Source: Kitasatospora phosalacinea
GTDB taxonomy: Bacteria > Actinomycetota > Actinomycetes > Streptomycetales > Streptomycetaceae
Direction: 5' to 3'
NCBI RefSeq assembly: GCF_000716545.1
Contig: NZ_JNWZ01000030.1
Span: forward strand, 1 to 64,000
Length of the DNA: 64,000 bases
Part shown: positions 1 to 8,251 of the stretch, piece by piece
How the letters are laid out: each line of letters begins with the position of its first letter
How positions within the stretch are numbered: the first letter of the stretch is position 1
The notes under the pieces: generated by a model
What the model saw: the letters and a program-made list of their open reading frames with translations, nothing else
Databases searched by the model: none
What the model was told of the DNA's origin: nothing
Made by a program: the position numbers and the translations under genes

Positions 1-100
1 TGAGGGAAACGCCCGGTTACATTCCGAACCCGGAAGCTAAGCCTCACAGCGCCGATGGTACTGCAGGGGGGACCCTGTGGGAGAGTAGGACGCCGCCGAG
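1..100 (+). rRNA. rrf: 5S ribosomal RNA (3' part)
   Basis: The first 100 bases read as the streptomycete 5S rRNA from just after its 5' helix to its 3' end, including the CCGAACCCGGAAGCTAAG loop region and the final GTAGGACGCCGCCGA. About 17 bases of the 5' end lie outside the window, so an rRNA operon (16S-23S-5S) is inferred upstream. A strong terminator follows directly. Confidence 0.95.
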
Positions 101-112
101 CAATCATTGTGG

Positions 113-147
113 GAAAGCCCCCCGACGGGACGTCGGGGGGCTTTCTC
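113..147 (+). terminator. rRNA operon terminator
   Basis: A perfect hairpin (GAAAGCCCCCCGAC, 7-base loop region, GTCGGGGGGCTTTC) sits 13 bases after the 5S gene. Its position and stem strength fit an intrinsic terminator of the rRNA operon. Confidence 0.9.
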
Positions 148-242
148 GCGTTTCCGGGAAAGGTGATTTCGGGCCGTGTTTCCGGGGCCGGCGAGGGGGC
201 GCGTGTTGCCGGGTGGAGTGGTGCAGGGCACACTGTGGCGTC

Positions 243-947
243 ATGGTCGTGGAGCAGGGCGAGGGGGCCGGTGGTAGAGCCGGTCAGGGCGACGGCGACT
301 TTCGGGAGTTCTACGAGGCTGCGTACGGGCAACTGGTGGCGCACCTGTACGCGCTGACGGGCGATCTGGGCGAGGCGCAGGACGTTGCCCAGGAGGCGTT
401 CGTGCGGGCGTGGAACCACTGGGGGCGGGTGGTGGCGCACGAGAATCCGGTGGCCTGGGTCCGCCTGACGGGACAGCGGATCGCGATCAGCCGGTGGCGG
501 CGGGCTCGGACGGCGTTGCAGAGCTGGATCAGGCACGGGGACGGGCAGTCGCCGGTTCCGGGGCCGGGGCCGGAGACGGTGGCGTTGGTGGAGGCGTTGC
601 GGCAGTTGCCGGAGGCGCAGCGGTCGGCGTTGGTGTGGCACCACATGGGCGGGCGGTCGGTGGCGGAGATCGCCGCGGACGAGGGGGTGCCGGTGGGGAC
701 GGTGAAAGCGCGCTTGCACCGGGGGCGGCAGGCGCTGGCGGTGCTGTTGGGGGAAGAGCCGGCGGCGGTCGTCGAGGAACCGGTGGTCGCCCCGCTGCGG
801 CCGGTTCGGGCGGCTGTCGCCGATGAACGGCGGGGTGCGGGCGAGGAACGGATGCCGCAGGTCGGCGGCGTTGAAGGGGGGCCGGTGGCTGTGGAGTTGA
901 CGGGGGATCGGGTGCGGGTGGCGGAGGACTGCGGTTCGCGTGTCTAG
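243..947 (+). CDS. SigE-family (ECF-like) RNA polymerase sigma factor
   Basis: A 234-residue sigma-70 family protein. Region 2 lies at about residues 19-60 (FREFYEAAYGQLVAHLYALT, then DVAQEAFVRAW). Region 4, a helix-turn-helix, is at about 121-167 (LPEAQRSALVWHHMGG, then VGTVKARLHRGRQAL). The C-terminal 65 residues match nothing I know. The ATG at 243 is chosen because region 2 follows closely; a GTG-type start at 213 would add ten unrelated residues. Its stop overlaps the next gene by 8 bases (GTGTCTAG), so the two are translationally coupled. By family it would direct RNA polymerase to a small stress or envelope regulon; the target promoters are unknown. Confidence 0.85.
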   Translation: MVVEQGEGAGGRAGQGDGDFREFYEAAYGQLVAHLYALTGDLGEAQDVAQEAFVRAWNHWGRVVAHENPVAWVRLTGQRIAISRWRRARTALQSWIRHGDGQSPVPGPGPETVALVEALRQLPEAQRSALVWHHMGGRSVAEIAADEGVPVGTVKARLHRGRQALAVLLGEEPAAVVEEPVVAPLRPVRAAVADERRGAGEERMPQVGGVEGGPVAVELTGDRVRVAEDCGSRV

Positions 948-2073
948 GGCCGAGCTTCCTGAGGTGGACGCGGAGGAGGACCGTCCGGCGATCGGCGCTG
1001 CCCGGTTGGAGGCGATGTTCGACGGGCTGCGGCGTGAGGTGGCGTCGGGGGTGCCGGCGCCGGAGAGCGCGGAGGTGGTGCGGCGCGGGCAGCGGCGTCG
1101 GCAGCGGCGCCGGGCCGGTGCGTTGACCGGGGCCGGGGTGTTGGGGGCCGCGGCGCTGTGGGGGGTGGCTTCGGTGACGCCGTTCCGGACGGAGCACGGG
1201 GTGGCGGGGGTGCCGGTGGAGCAGTCGGCGCTGCCCCGGCCGGAGTCCTCGTTCAAGGTGGTGCCCACTCCTGGAGTCTCGGTCCTGGTGGTGCCGTCGA
1301 TTCCGGCCTGGGTGTTGACGCCGTTGGATTCGGCGGAGCCGGGTGTCCGGGTGTTGGCGCTGGACGTGGCGCGGATGCCGAAGGTGCTCGGCGGGTACGG
1401 CCCGTGGTCGGCCGGCGCGTCACCCTCCGCGTCGGCCTCGTCGTCCGGGTCGTCGTCCGGGGCGGCGTCTCCGGAGGGTCCGGGCGGCGGTGCGCGTCCC
1501 ACGTCGACGCCGCCCGCGTCCTCCCCCACAACGGCGAGTACGAGCTCGGCCGCGAGTGCGAACACGTCCGAGCCGGTGCCGACGCCGACGGGGCTGGTGC
1601 TGCCGTCGGCGGCGGTGAGCGGGATGTTCGTGGACGGGTGCGTGACGGGGCTGGTGGCGTCGGCGGGTGCGCAGCGGGGGTGGGGTGAGGTGTACACGGA
1701 CGGCGAGGTCGGGGAGGCGGTGGCCCACCAGTACGTGCTGGGTTTCGGGTCGCCGACGGAGGCGGAGATCGCGGGGACCCGGCTGCTGGCCGGCGCGGAC
1801 TGCGTGGTGTCGGGTGCGGGCTGGAGGGTGGAGGAACGGTCCGAGGGGGTGACGGCGTTCGGGCTGCGGCAGCCCTCGGCGGTGGTGGAGGAGGTGGCGG
1901 TGCACGTCAGCGGGTCGCTGGTGGCGGTGCTGGCGGTGCACCGGAGCGGGCGCGGGGTGGTGCCGGAGGCGGGGGTGTCGGAGCCGTTCCGGGTCGCGGC
2001 GGCGGAGTTCCAGGTGTTGGGGTCACCGGAGCCGTCGGGCTCGCCGGGGGTCTCGGGGCCGCCGGGCCGCTGA
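940..2073 (+). CDS. Membrane-anchored protein, putative anti-sigma partner
   Basis: A 377-residue protein. A short acidic cytoplasmic N-terminus is followed by an Arg-rich stretch and one membrane span at about residues 59-78 (ALTGAGVLGAAALWGVASV). The outside part is long, with a Ser/Ala/Pro-rich linker at about 160-225 and a C-terminal globular region with two cysteines. The GTG start overlaps the sigma gene, so the products are made together. This layout (sigma factor plus single-pass partner) is common for SigE-type loci in streptomycetes, but no ZAS zinc motif or other known anti-sigma signature is visible. The anti-sigma role is inferred from context only. Confidence 0.7.
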   Translation: MSRAELPEVDAEEDRPAIGAARLEAMFDGLRREVASGVPAPESAEVVRRGQRRRQRRRAGALTGAGVLGAAALWGVASVTPFRTEHGVAGVPVEQSALPRPESSFKVVPTPGVSVLVVPSIPAWVLTPLDSAEPGVRVLALDVARMPKVLGGYGPWSAGASPSASASSSGSSSGAASPEGPGGGARPTSTPPASSPTTASTSSAASANTSEPVPTPTGLVLPSAAVSGMFVDGCVTGLVASAGAQRGWGEVYTDGEVGEAVAHQYVLGFGSPTEAEIAGTRLLAGADCVVSGAGWRVEERSEGVTAFGLRQPSAVVEEVAVHVSGSLVAVLAVHRSGRGVVPEAGVSEPFRVAAAEFQVLGSPEPSGSPGVSGPPGR

Positions 2074-2204
2074 GCGAGGTGGCCGGGTGGGGGCACGAAG
2101 GGCTCGGAAAAAGTTCGGAATCCGATGCAACCCGCCTGCTTCGAGCCGCGTTGGAGTGTTGGAGCCGTCGTCGTGTGGGCGGCGGCCGGTGGGGGAACGC
2201 CGAG

Positions 2205-2247
2205 CCGGTCGGCCGGGGCAGAACAGGGGACTGCCCCGGCCGACCGG
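2205..2247 (+). terminator. Terminator of the sigma factor operon
   Basis: A perfect 17-bp stem (arms 2205-2221 and 2231-2247, CCGGTCGGCCGGGGCAG and its complement) with a 9-base loop lies 130 bases after the membrane partner gene. Very stable; most likely a transcription stop between this operon and the ABC ATPase genes. Confidence 0.8.
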
Positions 2248-2310
2248 CCGGTGCCTCCGGCGCGACAGGCCGTGGTGAGCCGTGGGCTCCTCGGGCCGGA
2301 GGGGAACGGC

Positions 2311-2802
2311 ATGGGGGGTGGGGCCGTGGGCCTGCGGGCGGTGCCGGATCTGGAGGAGTTGCGCAGGCGCGCGGCCTCGGAGGGGCCGCCGCCCGCGGCG
2401 GGCGTGGTGGTGTGCGAGAACTCCCCGGCGCTGCTGTCGGCGGACGAACCGGCGGACGAGCCGACGGGCGAGCCGGACAGCGCGACCAGCGAGGAGATCT
2501 TCGCGGCGCTGCGTCCGGTGAACGAGGAGCCGGGGGTGACGGCGGTGATCGTCACCCGTGACCCTATGGTTGCGAGGGAAGTGCGCCGGACCGTGCGGAT
2601 CCGCAACGGGCGGACCTCGACGGAGGTGCTGCGTCCCGAGCGGGGCGAGCCGGGCGTGGAGTGCGCGGTGCCGGACCGGGCGGGCCGGTTGCAGCTGCCG
2701 CCGGACTTCACGGAGGCGTTGCGGCTCAGTCGCCGGGCGCGGCCGGCGTTGGAAGAGGACCACACCGGGGTGTGGCGGGCCGAGGAAGAGGTGCACGGGT
2801 GA
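2311..2802 (+). CDS. Truncated ABC transporter ATPase remnant (no Walker A)
   Basis: A 163-residue reading frame. Its middle resembles the C-terminal half of a MacB/FtsE-type ABC ATPase: the Walker B region is altered (LLSADEPADEPTGEPDS instead of LLADEPTGELDS), followed by EEIFAALRPVNEEPGVTAVI, TRDP in place of the H-loop THDP, and a tail (GRLQLPPDFTEALRL, then HTGVW) typical of a streptomycete ATPase subgroup. The Walker A, Q-loop and signature motif are missing, so it cannot work as a normal ATPase. Start 2311 has a good ribosome site (GGAGGGG). It overlaps the next gene by 4 bases. Probably a decaying pseudogene still translated because of coupling. Confidence 0.65.
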   Translation: MGGGAVGLRAVPDLEELRRRAASEGPPPAAGVVVCENSPALLSADEPADEPTGEPDSATSEEIFAALRPVNEEPGVTAVIVTRDPMVAREVRRTVRIRNGRTSTEVLRPERGEPGVECAVPDRAGRLQLPPDFTEALRLSRRARPALEEDHTGVWRAEEEVHG

Positions 2803-3479
2803 GCAGCGGCGCGATGGTGGTCGTGGAGGACGTGCACCGGACGTTCGGCGCGGGCGACCGGGCGGTGCACGCGGTGCGCGGGGTGTCGTTCACCGCGCGG
2901 GAGGGCGAACTGACGGCGTTGCGGGGCCGGTCGGGTTCGGGCAAGACGACGCTGCTGAACCTGGTGGGTGGGCTGGACACGCCGTCCTCGGGGCGGGTCA
3001 GCATCGCGGGGACGGACCTGGCGAGCCTGGACGAGGCGGGCCGGCTGGAGCTGCGGCGGGACCGGATCGGCTTCGTGTTCCAGTCGTTCGGCCTGATCTC
3101 GGTGCTGACGGCGGCCGAGAACGTCGGGGTGCCGATGCGGCTGCGCAGGGTGGCGGTGCGGGAGCGCGAGGAGCGGGTCCGGACGCTGCTGGCGATGGTG
3201 GGTCTGGCGGAGCACGCGGAGCAGCGGCCGACGGAGATGTCGGGTGGCCAGCAGCAGCGCGTGGCGGTGGCGCGGGCGCTGGCGAACGAGCCGGCGCTGC
3301 TGATCGCGGACGAGCCGACCGGTCAGCTGGACTCGGACACCGGTCTGGCGATCATGCAGCTGCTGCGGGCGGTGGTGCGCAGCGAGGGCGTGACGGCGCT
3401 GGTGGCGACGCACGATCCGCAGTTGATGGAGCTGGCGGACCGGGTCCTGGAGCTGCGGGACGGCAGGATCGTCGAGTAG
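2799..3479 (+). CDS. ABC transporter ATP-binding protein (MacB/LolD type)
   Basis: A complete 226-residue ATPase. Walker A GRSGSGKT is near residue 44, the Q-loop FVFQSFGL near 92, the signature MSGGQQQRV near 147, Walker B LLIADEPTG near 167 and the H-loop ATHDP near 203. The GTG start at 2799 overlaps the stop of the truncated ATPase upstream (GTGA). Proteins of this class normally partner an FtsX-like permease, often encoded next door, but no permease gene is present on either side. It is either an orphan using a permease encoded elsewhere or the last intact piece of a decayed locus. Confidence 0.85.
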   Translation: MSSGAMVVVEDVHRTFGAGDRAVHAVRGVSFTAREGELTALRGRSGSGKTTLLNLVGGLDTPSSGRVSIAGTDLASLDEAGRLELRRDRIGFVFQSFGLISVLTAAENVGVPMRLRRVAVREREERVRTLLAMVGLAEHAEQRPTEMSGGQQQRVAVARALANEPALLIADEPTGQLDSDTGLAIMQLLRAVVRSEGVTALVATHDPQLMELADRVLELRDGRIVE

Positions 3480-3546
3480 TCGGCCCCACTGCGGGCCGCA
3501 GCGGCCGCGGAAGGTCGCAGCCTGTCACAGCCCCACGGCCGGGTGG

Positions 3547-4377
3547 TCAGACCGTCCAGAGTTCGCGGACCAGGTCGGCGATCCGGTGGCCCTGGGCGCG
3601 GCCGGCTTCGGCGGAGGGGGTGCGGACGGCGTTGTCGAGCGGGTTGGGGCCGGCCGCGGCGAGGGAGTCCTCGTCGGGGGTGACGGCGAGGACCCTGCCG
3701 GTGGTTTCGAGGACGGCCAGTTCGGGGGCGAGGAACGGGTCGGTCATCGGTGCGAGCACCAGGACGGCCTGCTGGCCGGTCATCAGGTCGGCGTTGTTGG
3801 AGCTGCGGATGCCGCCGTCCATGTAGCGGCGGCCGTCGATCTCGACGGTGGGCCAGATGCCGGGGACGGCGCAGCTGGCGGCGACCGCGTCGACCAGGGT
3901 GACGCCGCTGTGGCGGTCGAAGGTGCGGAGTTCGCCGGTCTCGGCGTCGACGGCGGTGACGGTGAGCGGCCAGGCGGGCCAGTCGTGGCGGGGGAGGCGG
4001 CCGGCGATGACGGCGAGCCGGTCGGTGGCGGGGACGGTGTCGGCGGCGAGGGCGAGCGCGCCGATGCGGCGGCGCAGTTCGGTGAGGTCGCTGATTTCGG
4101 TGATCAGCCGGTTGATGGTTTCGAAGAGGGCGCCGAGGGCTTCGGCGGGCGGGGTGATCTCGTGGTTCTGCAGGGCCGGGTCGGTCTGCCGGCGGTAGAG
4201 CTCGGCGAGCGGGAGGCCGGAGGCGAGCTGTCCGGCGACGGTGGAGCCGGCGGAGGTGCCGAGGACGTGGTCGGCGGTGCCGGGGACGTCGATCCCGGCT
4301 TCGGCGAGGCCGTGCAGCAGGCCGGTCTCCCAGGAGATTCCGGCGAGTCCGCCGCCGCCGAGTACGAGTCCGCGCAT
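3547..4377 (-). CDS. Patatin-like phospholipase family protein
   Basis: A 276-residue alpha/beta hydrolase of the patatin family, expected to cleave acyl esters of lipids with a Ser-Asp dyad. Visible motifs: the oxyanion-hole glycine run LGGGGLAG at residues 6-13, the nucleophile elbow GTSAG at 40-44 (Ser42), and YMDGG near 185 carrying the catalytic Asp. The start is the ATG at 4377, directly after a GAGGGGG ribosome site; an upstream in-frame start would add 12 unrelated residues. It stands alone, pointing away from kdpD. No signal peptide is seen, so a cytoplasmic or membrane-associated enzyme is likely. Substrate unknown. Confidence 0.85.
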   Translation of the reverse strand: MRGLVLGGGGLAGISWETGLLHGLAEAGIDVPGTADHVLGTSAGSTVAGQLASGLPLAELYRRQTDPALQNHEITPPAEALGALFETINRLITEISDLTELRRRIGALALAADTVPATDRLAVIAGRLPRHDWPAWPLTVTAVDAETGELRTFDRHSGVTLVDAVAASCAVPGIWPTVEIDGRRYMDGGIRSSNNADLMTGQQAVLVLAPMTDPFLAPELAVLETTGRVLAVTPDEDSLAAAGPNPLDNAVRTPSAEAGRAQGHRIADLVRELWTV

Positions 4378-4514
4378 GATGGTTCCCCCTCGAATTGTTC
4401 GATTCCCCGGCATTCTGGCGCACGGGCCGTCGGGGGCGTCAAGAACGTGACAATTCTCCGCCGGGGGCGGTCTGATCAGCGGATGGTGCGATTTCTGCCC
4501 GTAGTCTCTGAGCC

Positions 4515-7097
4515 ATGGTGCACACGGCCCGTGGCAGGCTGCGGATCTACCTCGGGGCGGCCCCGGGCGTCGGCAAGACCTACGCGATGCTGGCCGAGGC
4601 GCACCGCCGGATCGACCGGGGCGCCGAGGTGGTGGTCGGCTTCGTGGAGACCCACGGCCGGGCCCGCACCGCGGCGCTGCTGGAGGGACTGGAGACCGTC
4701 CCGCGCCGGACGGCCACCCACCGGGGCGCCGAGTTCACCGAGCTGGACCTGGACGCCGTGCTGGCCCGGGACCCGGCGGTCGTCCTGGTCGACGAGCTCG
4801 CCCACACCAACGTCCCCGGTTCGCGCAACGCCAAGCGCTGGCAGGACGTCGAGGAACTGCTGGCGGCCGGGATCGACGTCGTCTCCACCGTCAACGTCCA
4901 GCACCTGGAGTCGCTGGGGGACGTGGTCGAGGGCATCACCGGCATCCGGCAGCGGGAGACCGTCCCGGACGAGGTGGTGCGCCGGGCCGAGCAGATCGAG
5001 CTGGTCGACATGTCCCCGCAGGCGCTGCGCCGCCGACTGGCGCACGGCAACGTGTACGCGCCGGAGAAGGTGGACGCGGCGCTCGCGCACTACTTCCGGC
5101 CCGGCAACCTGACGGCGCTGCGCGAGCTGGCGCTGCTCTGGACGGCCGACCGGGTCGACGAGTACCTGCAGCGCTACCGGGCCGAGCAGGGCATCCAGGG
5201 CACCTGGCAGGCCCGGGAGCGGATCGTGGTCGGCCTGACCGGCGGCCCGGAGGGCGCCACGCTGATCCGCCGGGCGGCCCGGATCGCGGCCCGCAACAGC
5301 GCGGGCGAGCTGCTGGCGGTGCACATCTCGCGCTCCGACGGGCTGTCCGGTTCCTCCCCGCGGGCGCTGATCGAGCAGCGGGCCCTGGTGGAGAGCCTGG
5401 GCGGCAGCTTCCACCCGGTGCTCGGTGACGACCCGGCGGCCGGCCTGCTGGACTTCGCGCGCGGCGTCAACGCCACCCAGATCGTGATCGGCACCAGCCG
5501 CCGCAAGGTCTGGCAGTACGTGTACGGCCCGGGCGTCGGCTACACGGTGACCCGGGACTCCGGGGACATCGACGTCCACATGGTCAACCACGAGCACGCG
5601 GCGCGCGGCCGGGGCCGGATCCCGATCCGCCGGGTGACCGACCTGGGGCGGACCAGGACGGTCGCCGGCTGGGTGATCGGCGTGGCCGGGCCGCCGCTGC
5701 TGGCGCTGGCGCTGACCGGGCTGCACGGGCCGGGGCTCTCCACCGACATGCTGCTCTTCCTGTCGCTGACGGTCTGCGCGGCGCTGGTCGGCGGGCTGTA
5801 CCCGGCGGTCGCCTCCGCGCTGGTCTCCTCGTCGGCGCTCAACTACTACTTCGCGCCCCCCGTTCACACCTTCACCATCGCCCAGCCGGAGAACATCGCC
5901 GCGGTGGCGATCTTCGCGGCGGTCGGCATCGCGGTGGCCACCGTGGTCGACCTGGCCGCCCGGCGCAGCCACGTCGCGGCCCGCGCCCAGGCCGAGGCGC
6001 AGACGCTGTCCGCGCTGGCCGGCACCGTGCTGCGCGGCGCGCCCACCGGCGAAGGGGTGCTGACCGCGCTGCTGGAGCAGGTCCGGGAGACCTTCCAGCA
6101 GGAGGCGGTGGCGCTGCTGGAGCGCACGGATCCGCACGGTGCGCACGGCACTTGGCAGACCGCCGCCTCGGTCGGGCCGCGTCCGCCCGCCGGCCCGGAG
6201 GAGGCCGACGTGGATGTCCCGGTCGGCGAGCGACTCGCGCTGGTGCTGCGCGGCCGGGTGCTGCCCGCCGAGGACCGGCGGGTGCTCGGCGCGTTCGCCA
6301 ACCAGGCCGCCGTCCTGCTGGAGCGCCGCCGGCTGGCCGGGGAGGCGGCCGCGGCCCGCCGCGAGGCGGAGGGCAACCGGATCCGCACCGCGCTGCTGGC
6401 CGCCGTCTCGCACGACCTGCGCACCCCGCTGGCCGGGATCAAGGCCGCGGTCTCCTCGCTGCGCGCCGAGGACGTCGAGTGGGACCCGGAGGACGAGGCC
6501 GAGCTGCTGGCCGGCATCGAGTCCGGCGCGGACCGGCTGGACCACCTGATCAACAACCTGCTGGACATGAGCCGCCTGCAGACCGGCACCGTCACCCCGC
6601 TGCTGCAGCCCACCGACCTGGACGAGGTGGTGCCGTTCGTGCTCGGCGGCGTCCCGCCCGGCAGCGTTCGGCTGGACGTGGCGGAGTCGCTGCCGATGGT
6701 GCGGGCCGACGCCGGGCTGCTGGAGCGGGTGCTGGCCAACCTGGTGGAGAACGCCGTCAAGTACGGGCCGCCCGGGTCACCCGTCCTGGTGAAGGCGGAT
6801 CTGCTGGAGCGCGCCGGGCGGGTCGAGCTCCGGGTGGTCGACCGCGGCCCCGGCGTCCCCGAGGCGGCCCGGGAGCGGATCTTCGCCCCGTTCCAGCGCC
6901 ACGGCGACGCCCCGCGCGGGGCCGGCGTGGGCCTCGGCCTGGCGGTGGCCCGCGGCTTCGCCGAGGCGATGGACGGCACCGTCACCGCCGAGGACACCCC
7001 GGGCGGCGGACTGACCATGGTGGTCTCGCTGCCCGCCGTCCCCGCCGCGCCCGTGGCGCGGCACCCCTCCGACGAACGAAAGGCCGGTCCCGCATGA
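4515..7097 (+). CDS. kdpD: Sensor histidine kinase KdpD
   Basis: An 860-residue KdpD with the full domain order: KdpD N-terminal domain with P-loop GAAPGVGKTY near residue 14 and DELAHTN; a universal-stress-protein domain at about 235-355; four membrane spans at about 386-482 (DUF4118); a GAF-like region; HisKA with phospho-acceptor His in AAVSHDLRTPLAG near 633; and a HATPase domain (NLVENAVKYG, GVGLGLAVA). It senses potassium limitation or turgor and phosphorylates KdpE. The stop overlaps the KdpE start (ATGA). The kdpFABC genes for the high-affinity K+ pump are not in this window. Confidence 0.95.
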   Translation: MVHTARGRLRIYLGAAPGVGKTYAMLAEAHRRIDRGAEVVVGFVETHGRARTAALLEGLETVPRRTATHRGAEFTELDLDAVLARDPAVVLVDELAHTNVPGSRNAKRWQDVEELLAAGIDVVSTVNVQHLESLGDVVEGITGIRQRETVPDEVVRRAEQIELVDMSPQALRRRLAHGNVYAPEKVDAALAHYFRPGNLTALRELALLWTADRVDEYLQRYRAEQGIQGTWQARERIVVGLTGGPEGATLIRRAARIAARNSAGELLAVHISRSDGLSGSSPRALIEQRALVESLGGSFHPVLGDDPAAGLLDFARGVNATQIVIGTSRRKVWQYVYGPGVGYTVTRDSGDIDVHMVNHEHAARGRGRIPIRRVTDLGRTRTVAGWVIGVAGPPLLALALTGLHGPGLSTDMLLFLSLTVCAALVGGLYPAVASALVSSSALNYYFAPPVHTFTIAQPENIAAVAIFAAVGIAVATVVDLAARRSHVAARAQAEAQTLSALAGTVLRGAPTGEGVLTALLEQVRETFQQEAVALLERTDPHGAHGTWQTAASVGPRPPAGPEEADVDVPVGERLALVLRGRVLPAEDRRVLGAFANQAAVLLERRRLAGEAAAARREAEGNRIRTALLAAVSHDLRTPLAGIKAAVSSLRAEDVEWDPEDEAELLAGIESGADRLDHLINNLLDMSRLQTGTVTPLLQPTDLDEVVPFVLGGVPPGSVRLDVAESLPMVRADAGLLERVLANLVENAVKYGPPGSPVLVKADLLERAGRVELRVVDRGPGVPEAARERIFAPFQRHGDAPRGAGVGLGLAVARGFAEAMDGTVTAEDTPGGGLTMVVSLPAVPAAPVARHPSDERKAGPA

Positions 7098-7774
7098 CCC
7101 GGGTCCTGGTGGTGGACGACGAACCGCAGATCGTCCGCGCCCTGGTGATCAACCTCAAGGCCCGCAAGTACGAGGTGGACTCCGCGCACGACGGCGCGGG
7201 CGCCCTGGAACTGGCCGCCGCCCGCCACCCCGACGTGGTCGTCCTCGACCTCGGCCTGCCCGACATGGACGGCGTCGAGGTGATCCGCGGCCTGCGCGGC
7301 TGGACCAGGGTGCCGATCATCGTGCTGTCCGCCCGGCACGCCTCCGACGAGAAGGTCGAGGCGCTGGACGCCGGCGCCGACGACTACGTCACCAAGCCGT
7401 TCGGCATGGACGAACTGCTGGCCCGGATGCGGGCCGCCGTCCGCCGGGCCGAACCGGTCACCGCCGAGGGCGAGTCGGTGATCGCCACCGAGGGCTTCAC
7501 CGTCGACCTGGCCGCGAAGAAGGTCAACCGGGACGGCGCGGACGTCCGGCTCACCCCCACCGAGTGGCACCTGCTGGAGGTGCTGGTGCGCAACTCCGGG
7601 CGGCTGGTCAGCCAGACCCAGCTGCTCCGGGAGGTGTGGGGGCCGGCCTACCGCAAGGAGACCAACTACCTGCGGGTCTACCTGGCGCAGCTGCGCCGCA
7701 AGCTGGAGGCCGACCCCTCGCACCCGCGGCACTTCATCACCGAACCGGGCATGGGCTACCGCTTCGAGCCGTGA
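7094..7774 (+). CDS. kdpE: Response regulator KdpE
   Basis: A 226-residue OmpR/PhoB-family regulator. The receiver domain occupies about 1-115 (acidic pair VVDDEP, phospho-acceptor Asp in VVLDLGLPDMDG, Lys in DDYVTKPFG). The winged-helix DNA-binding domain occupies about 130-226 (LTPTEWHLLEVLVRNSGRLV, and the ETNYLRVYLAQLRRKLE recognition region). It starts inside the kdpD stop, so the two are coupled. In the family, phosphorylated KdpE activates kdpFABC; that target operon must lie elsewhere here. Confidence 0.95.
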   Translation: MTRVLVVDDEPQIVRALVINLKARKYEVDSAHDGAGALELAAARHPDVVVLDLGLPDMDGVEVIRGLRGWTRVPIIVLSARHASDEKVEALDAGADDYVTKPFGMDELLARMRAAVRRAEPVTAEGESVIATEGFTVDLAAKKVNRDGADVRLTPTEWHLLEVLVRNSGRLVSQTQLLREVWGPAYRKETNYLRVYLAQLRRKLEADPSHPRHFITEPGMGYRFEP

Positions 7775-7840
7775 CCCCGCCGTGATCCGCGCCACCCGCG
7801 GCCCTGCCGTCCGGCCCCGGCGAACCGGTACCCTTCCGGC

Positions 7841-8251
7841 ATGAGTGGTGACAACATCGGCGACCAGCCGCAAGGCCGTTTCCGCCGCATGCTGAGCCGG
7901 TTGACCTCCTCTTCCGAGGAGCTGGAGGCCGAGGAGCTGCGGCAGGACACCGCGGAGGCGGGCTGCACCCCGATCGCCGCCTGCGGCGACCGCGAGATCG
8001 TCACCGTCGCGGGCACGCTGCGCACCGTCACGCTCCGCCCGCGCGCGGGGGTGCCCGCGCTGGAGGCCGAGCTGTTCGACGGCACCGAGGCGCTGGACGT
8101 GGTGTGGCTGGGCCGTCGCTCGATCGTGGGCATCGAGCCGGGCCGCCGCCTGATCGCCAGTGGCCGGATCAGCCACGCACGCGGGCGCCGCGTGCTCTTC
8201 AACCCCCGTTACGAGCTGCGTCCGGTGGGACACGGGAGCGAGTCCGCGTGA
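7841..8251 (+). CDS. OB-fold nucleic acid binding protein
   Basis: A 136-residue protein whose second half reads as a tRNA-anticodon-type OB fold (EIVTVAGTLRTVTLRPRAG, then ALEAELFDGTEALDVVWLGR and ISHARGRRVLFNPRYEL). The N-terminal 40 residues are charged and flexible. No catalytic motif is present. It is coupled by a 4-base overlap to the DUF3159 membrane protein, a pairing I recognise from streptomycete genomes, where its job is not established. It may act as a regulatory nucleic-acid or nucleotide binder. Confidence 0.8.
   Translation: MSGDNIGDQPQGRFRRMLSRLTSSSEELEAEELRQDTAEAGCTPIAACGDREIVTVAGTLRTVTLRPRAGVPALEAELFDGTEALDVVWLGRRSIVGIEPGRRLIASGRISHARGRRVLFNPRYELRPVGHGSESA

Noticed and set aside
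2125..2310. Longer N-terminus for the ABC remnant (start at 2125).
   Set aside because: It would run through the perfect terminator hairpin at 2205-2247; the start at 2311 has a clear ribosome site.
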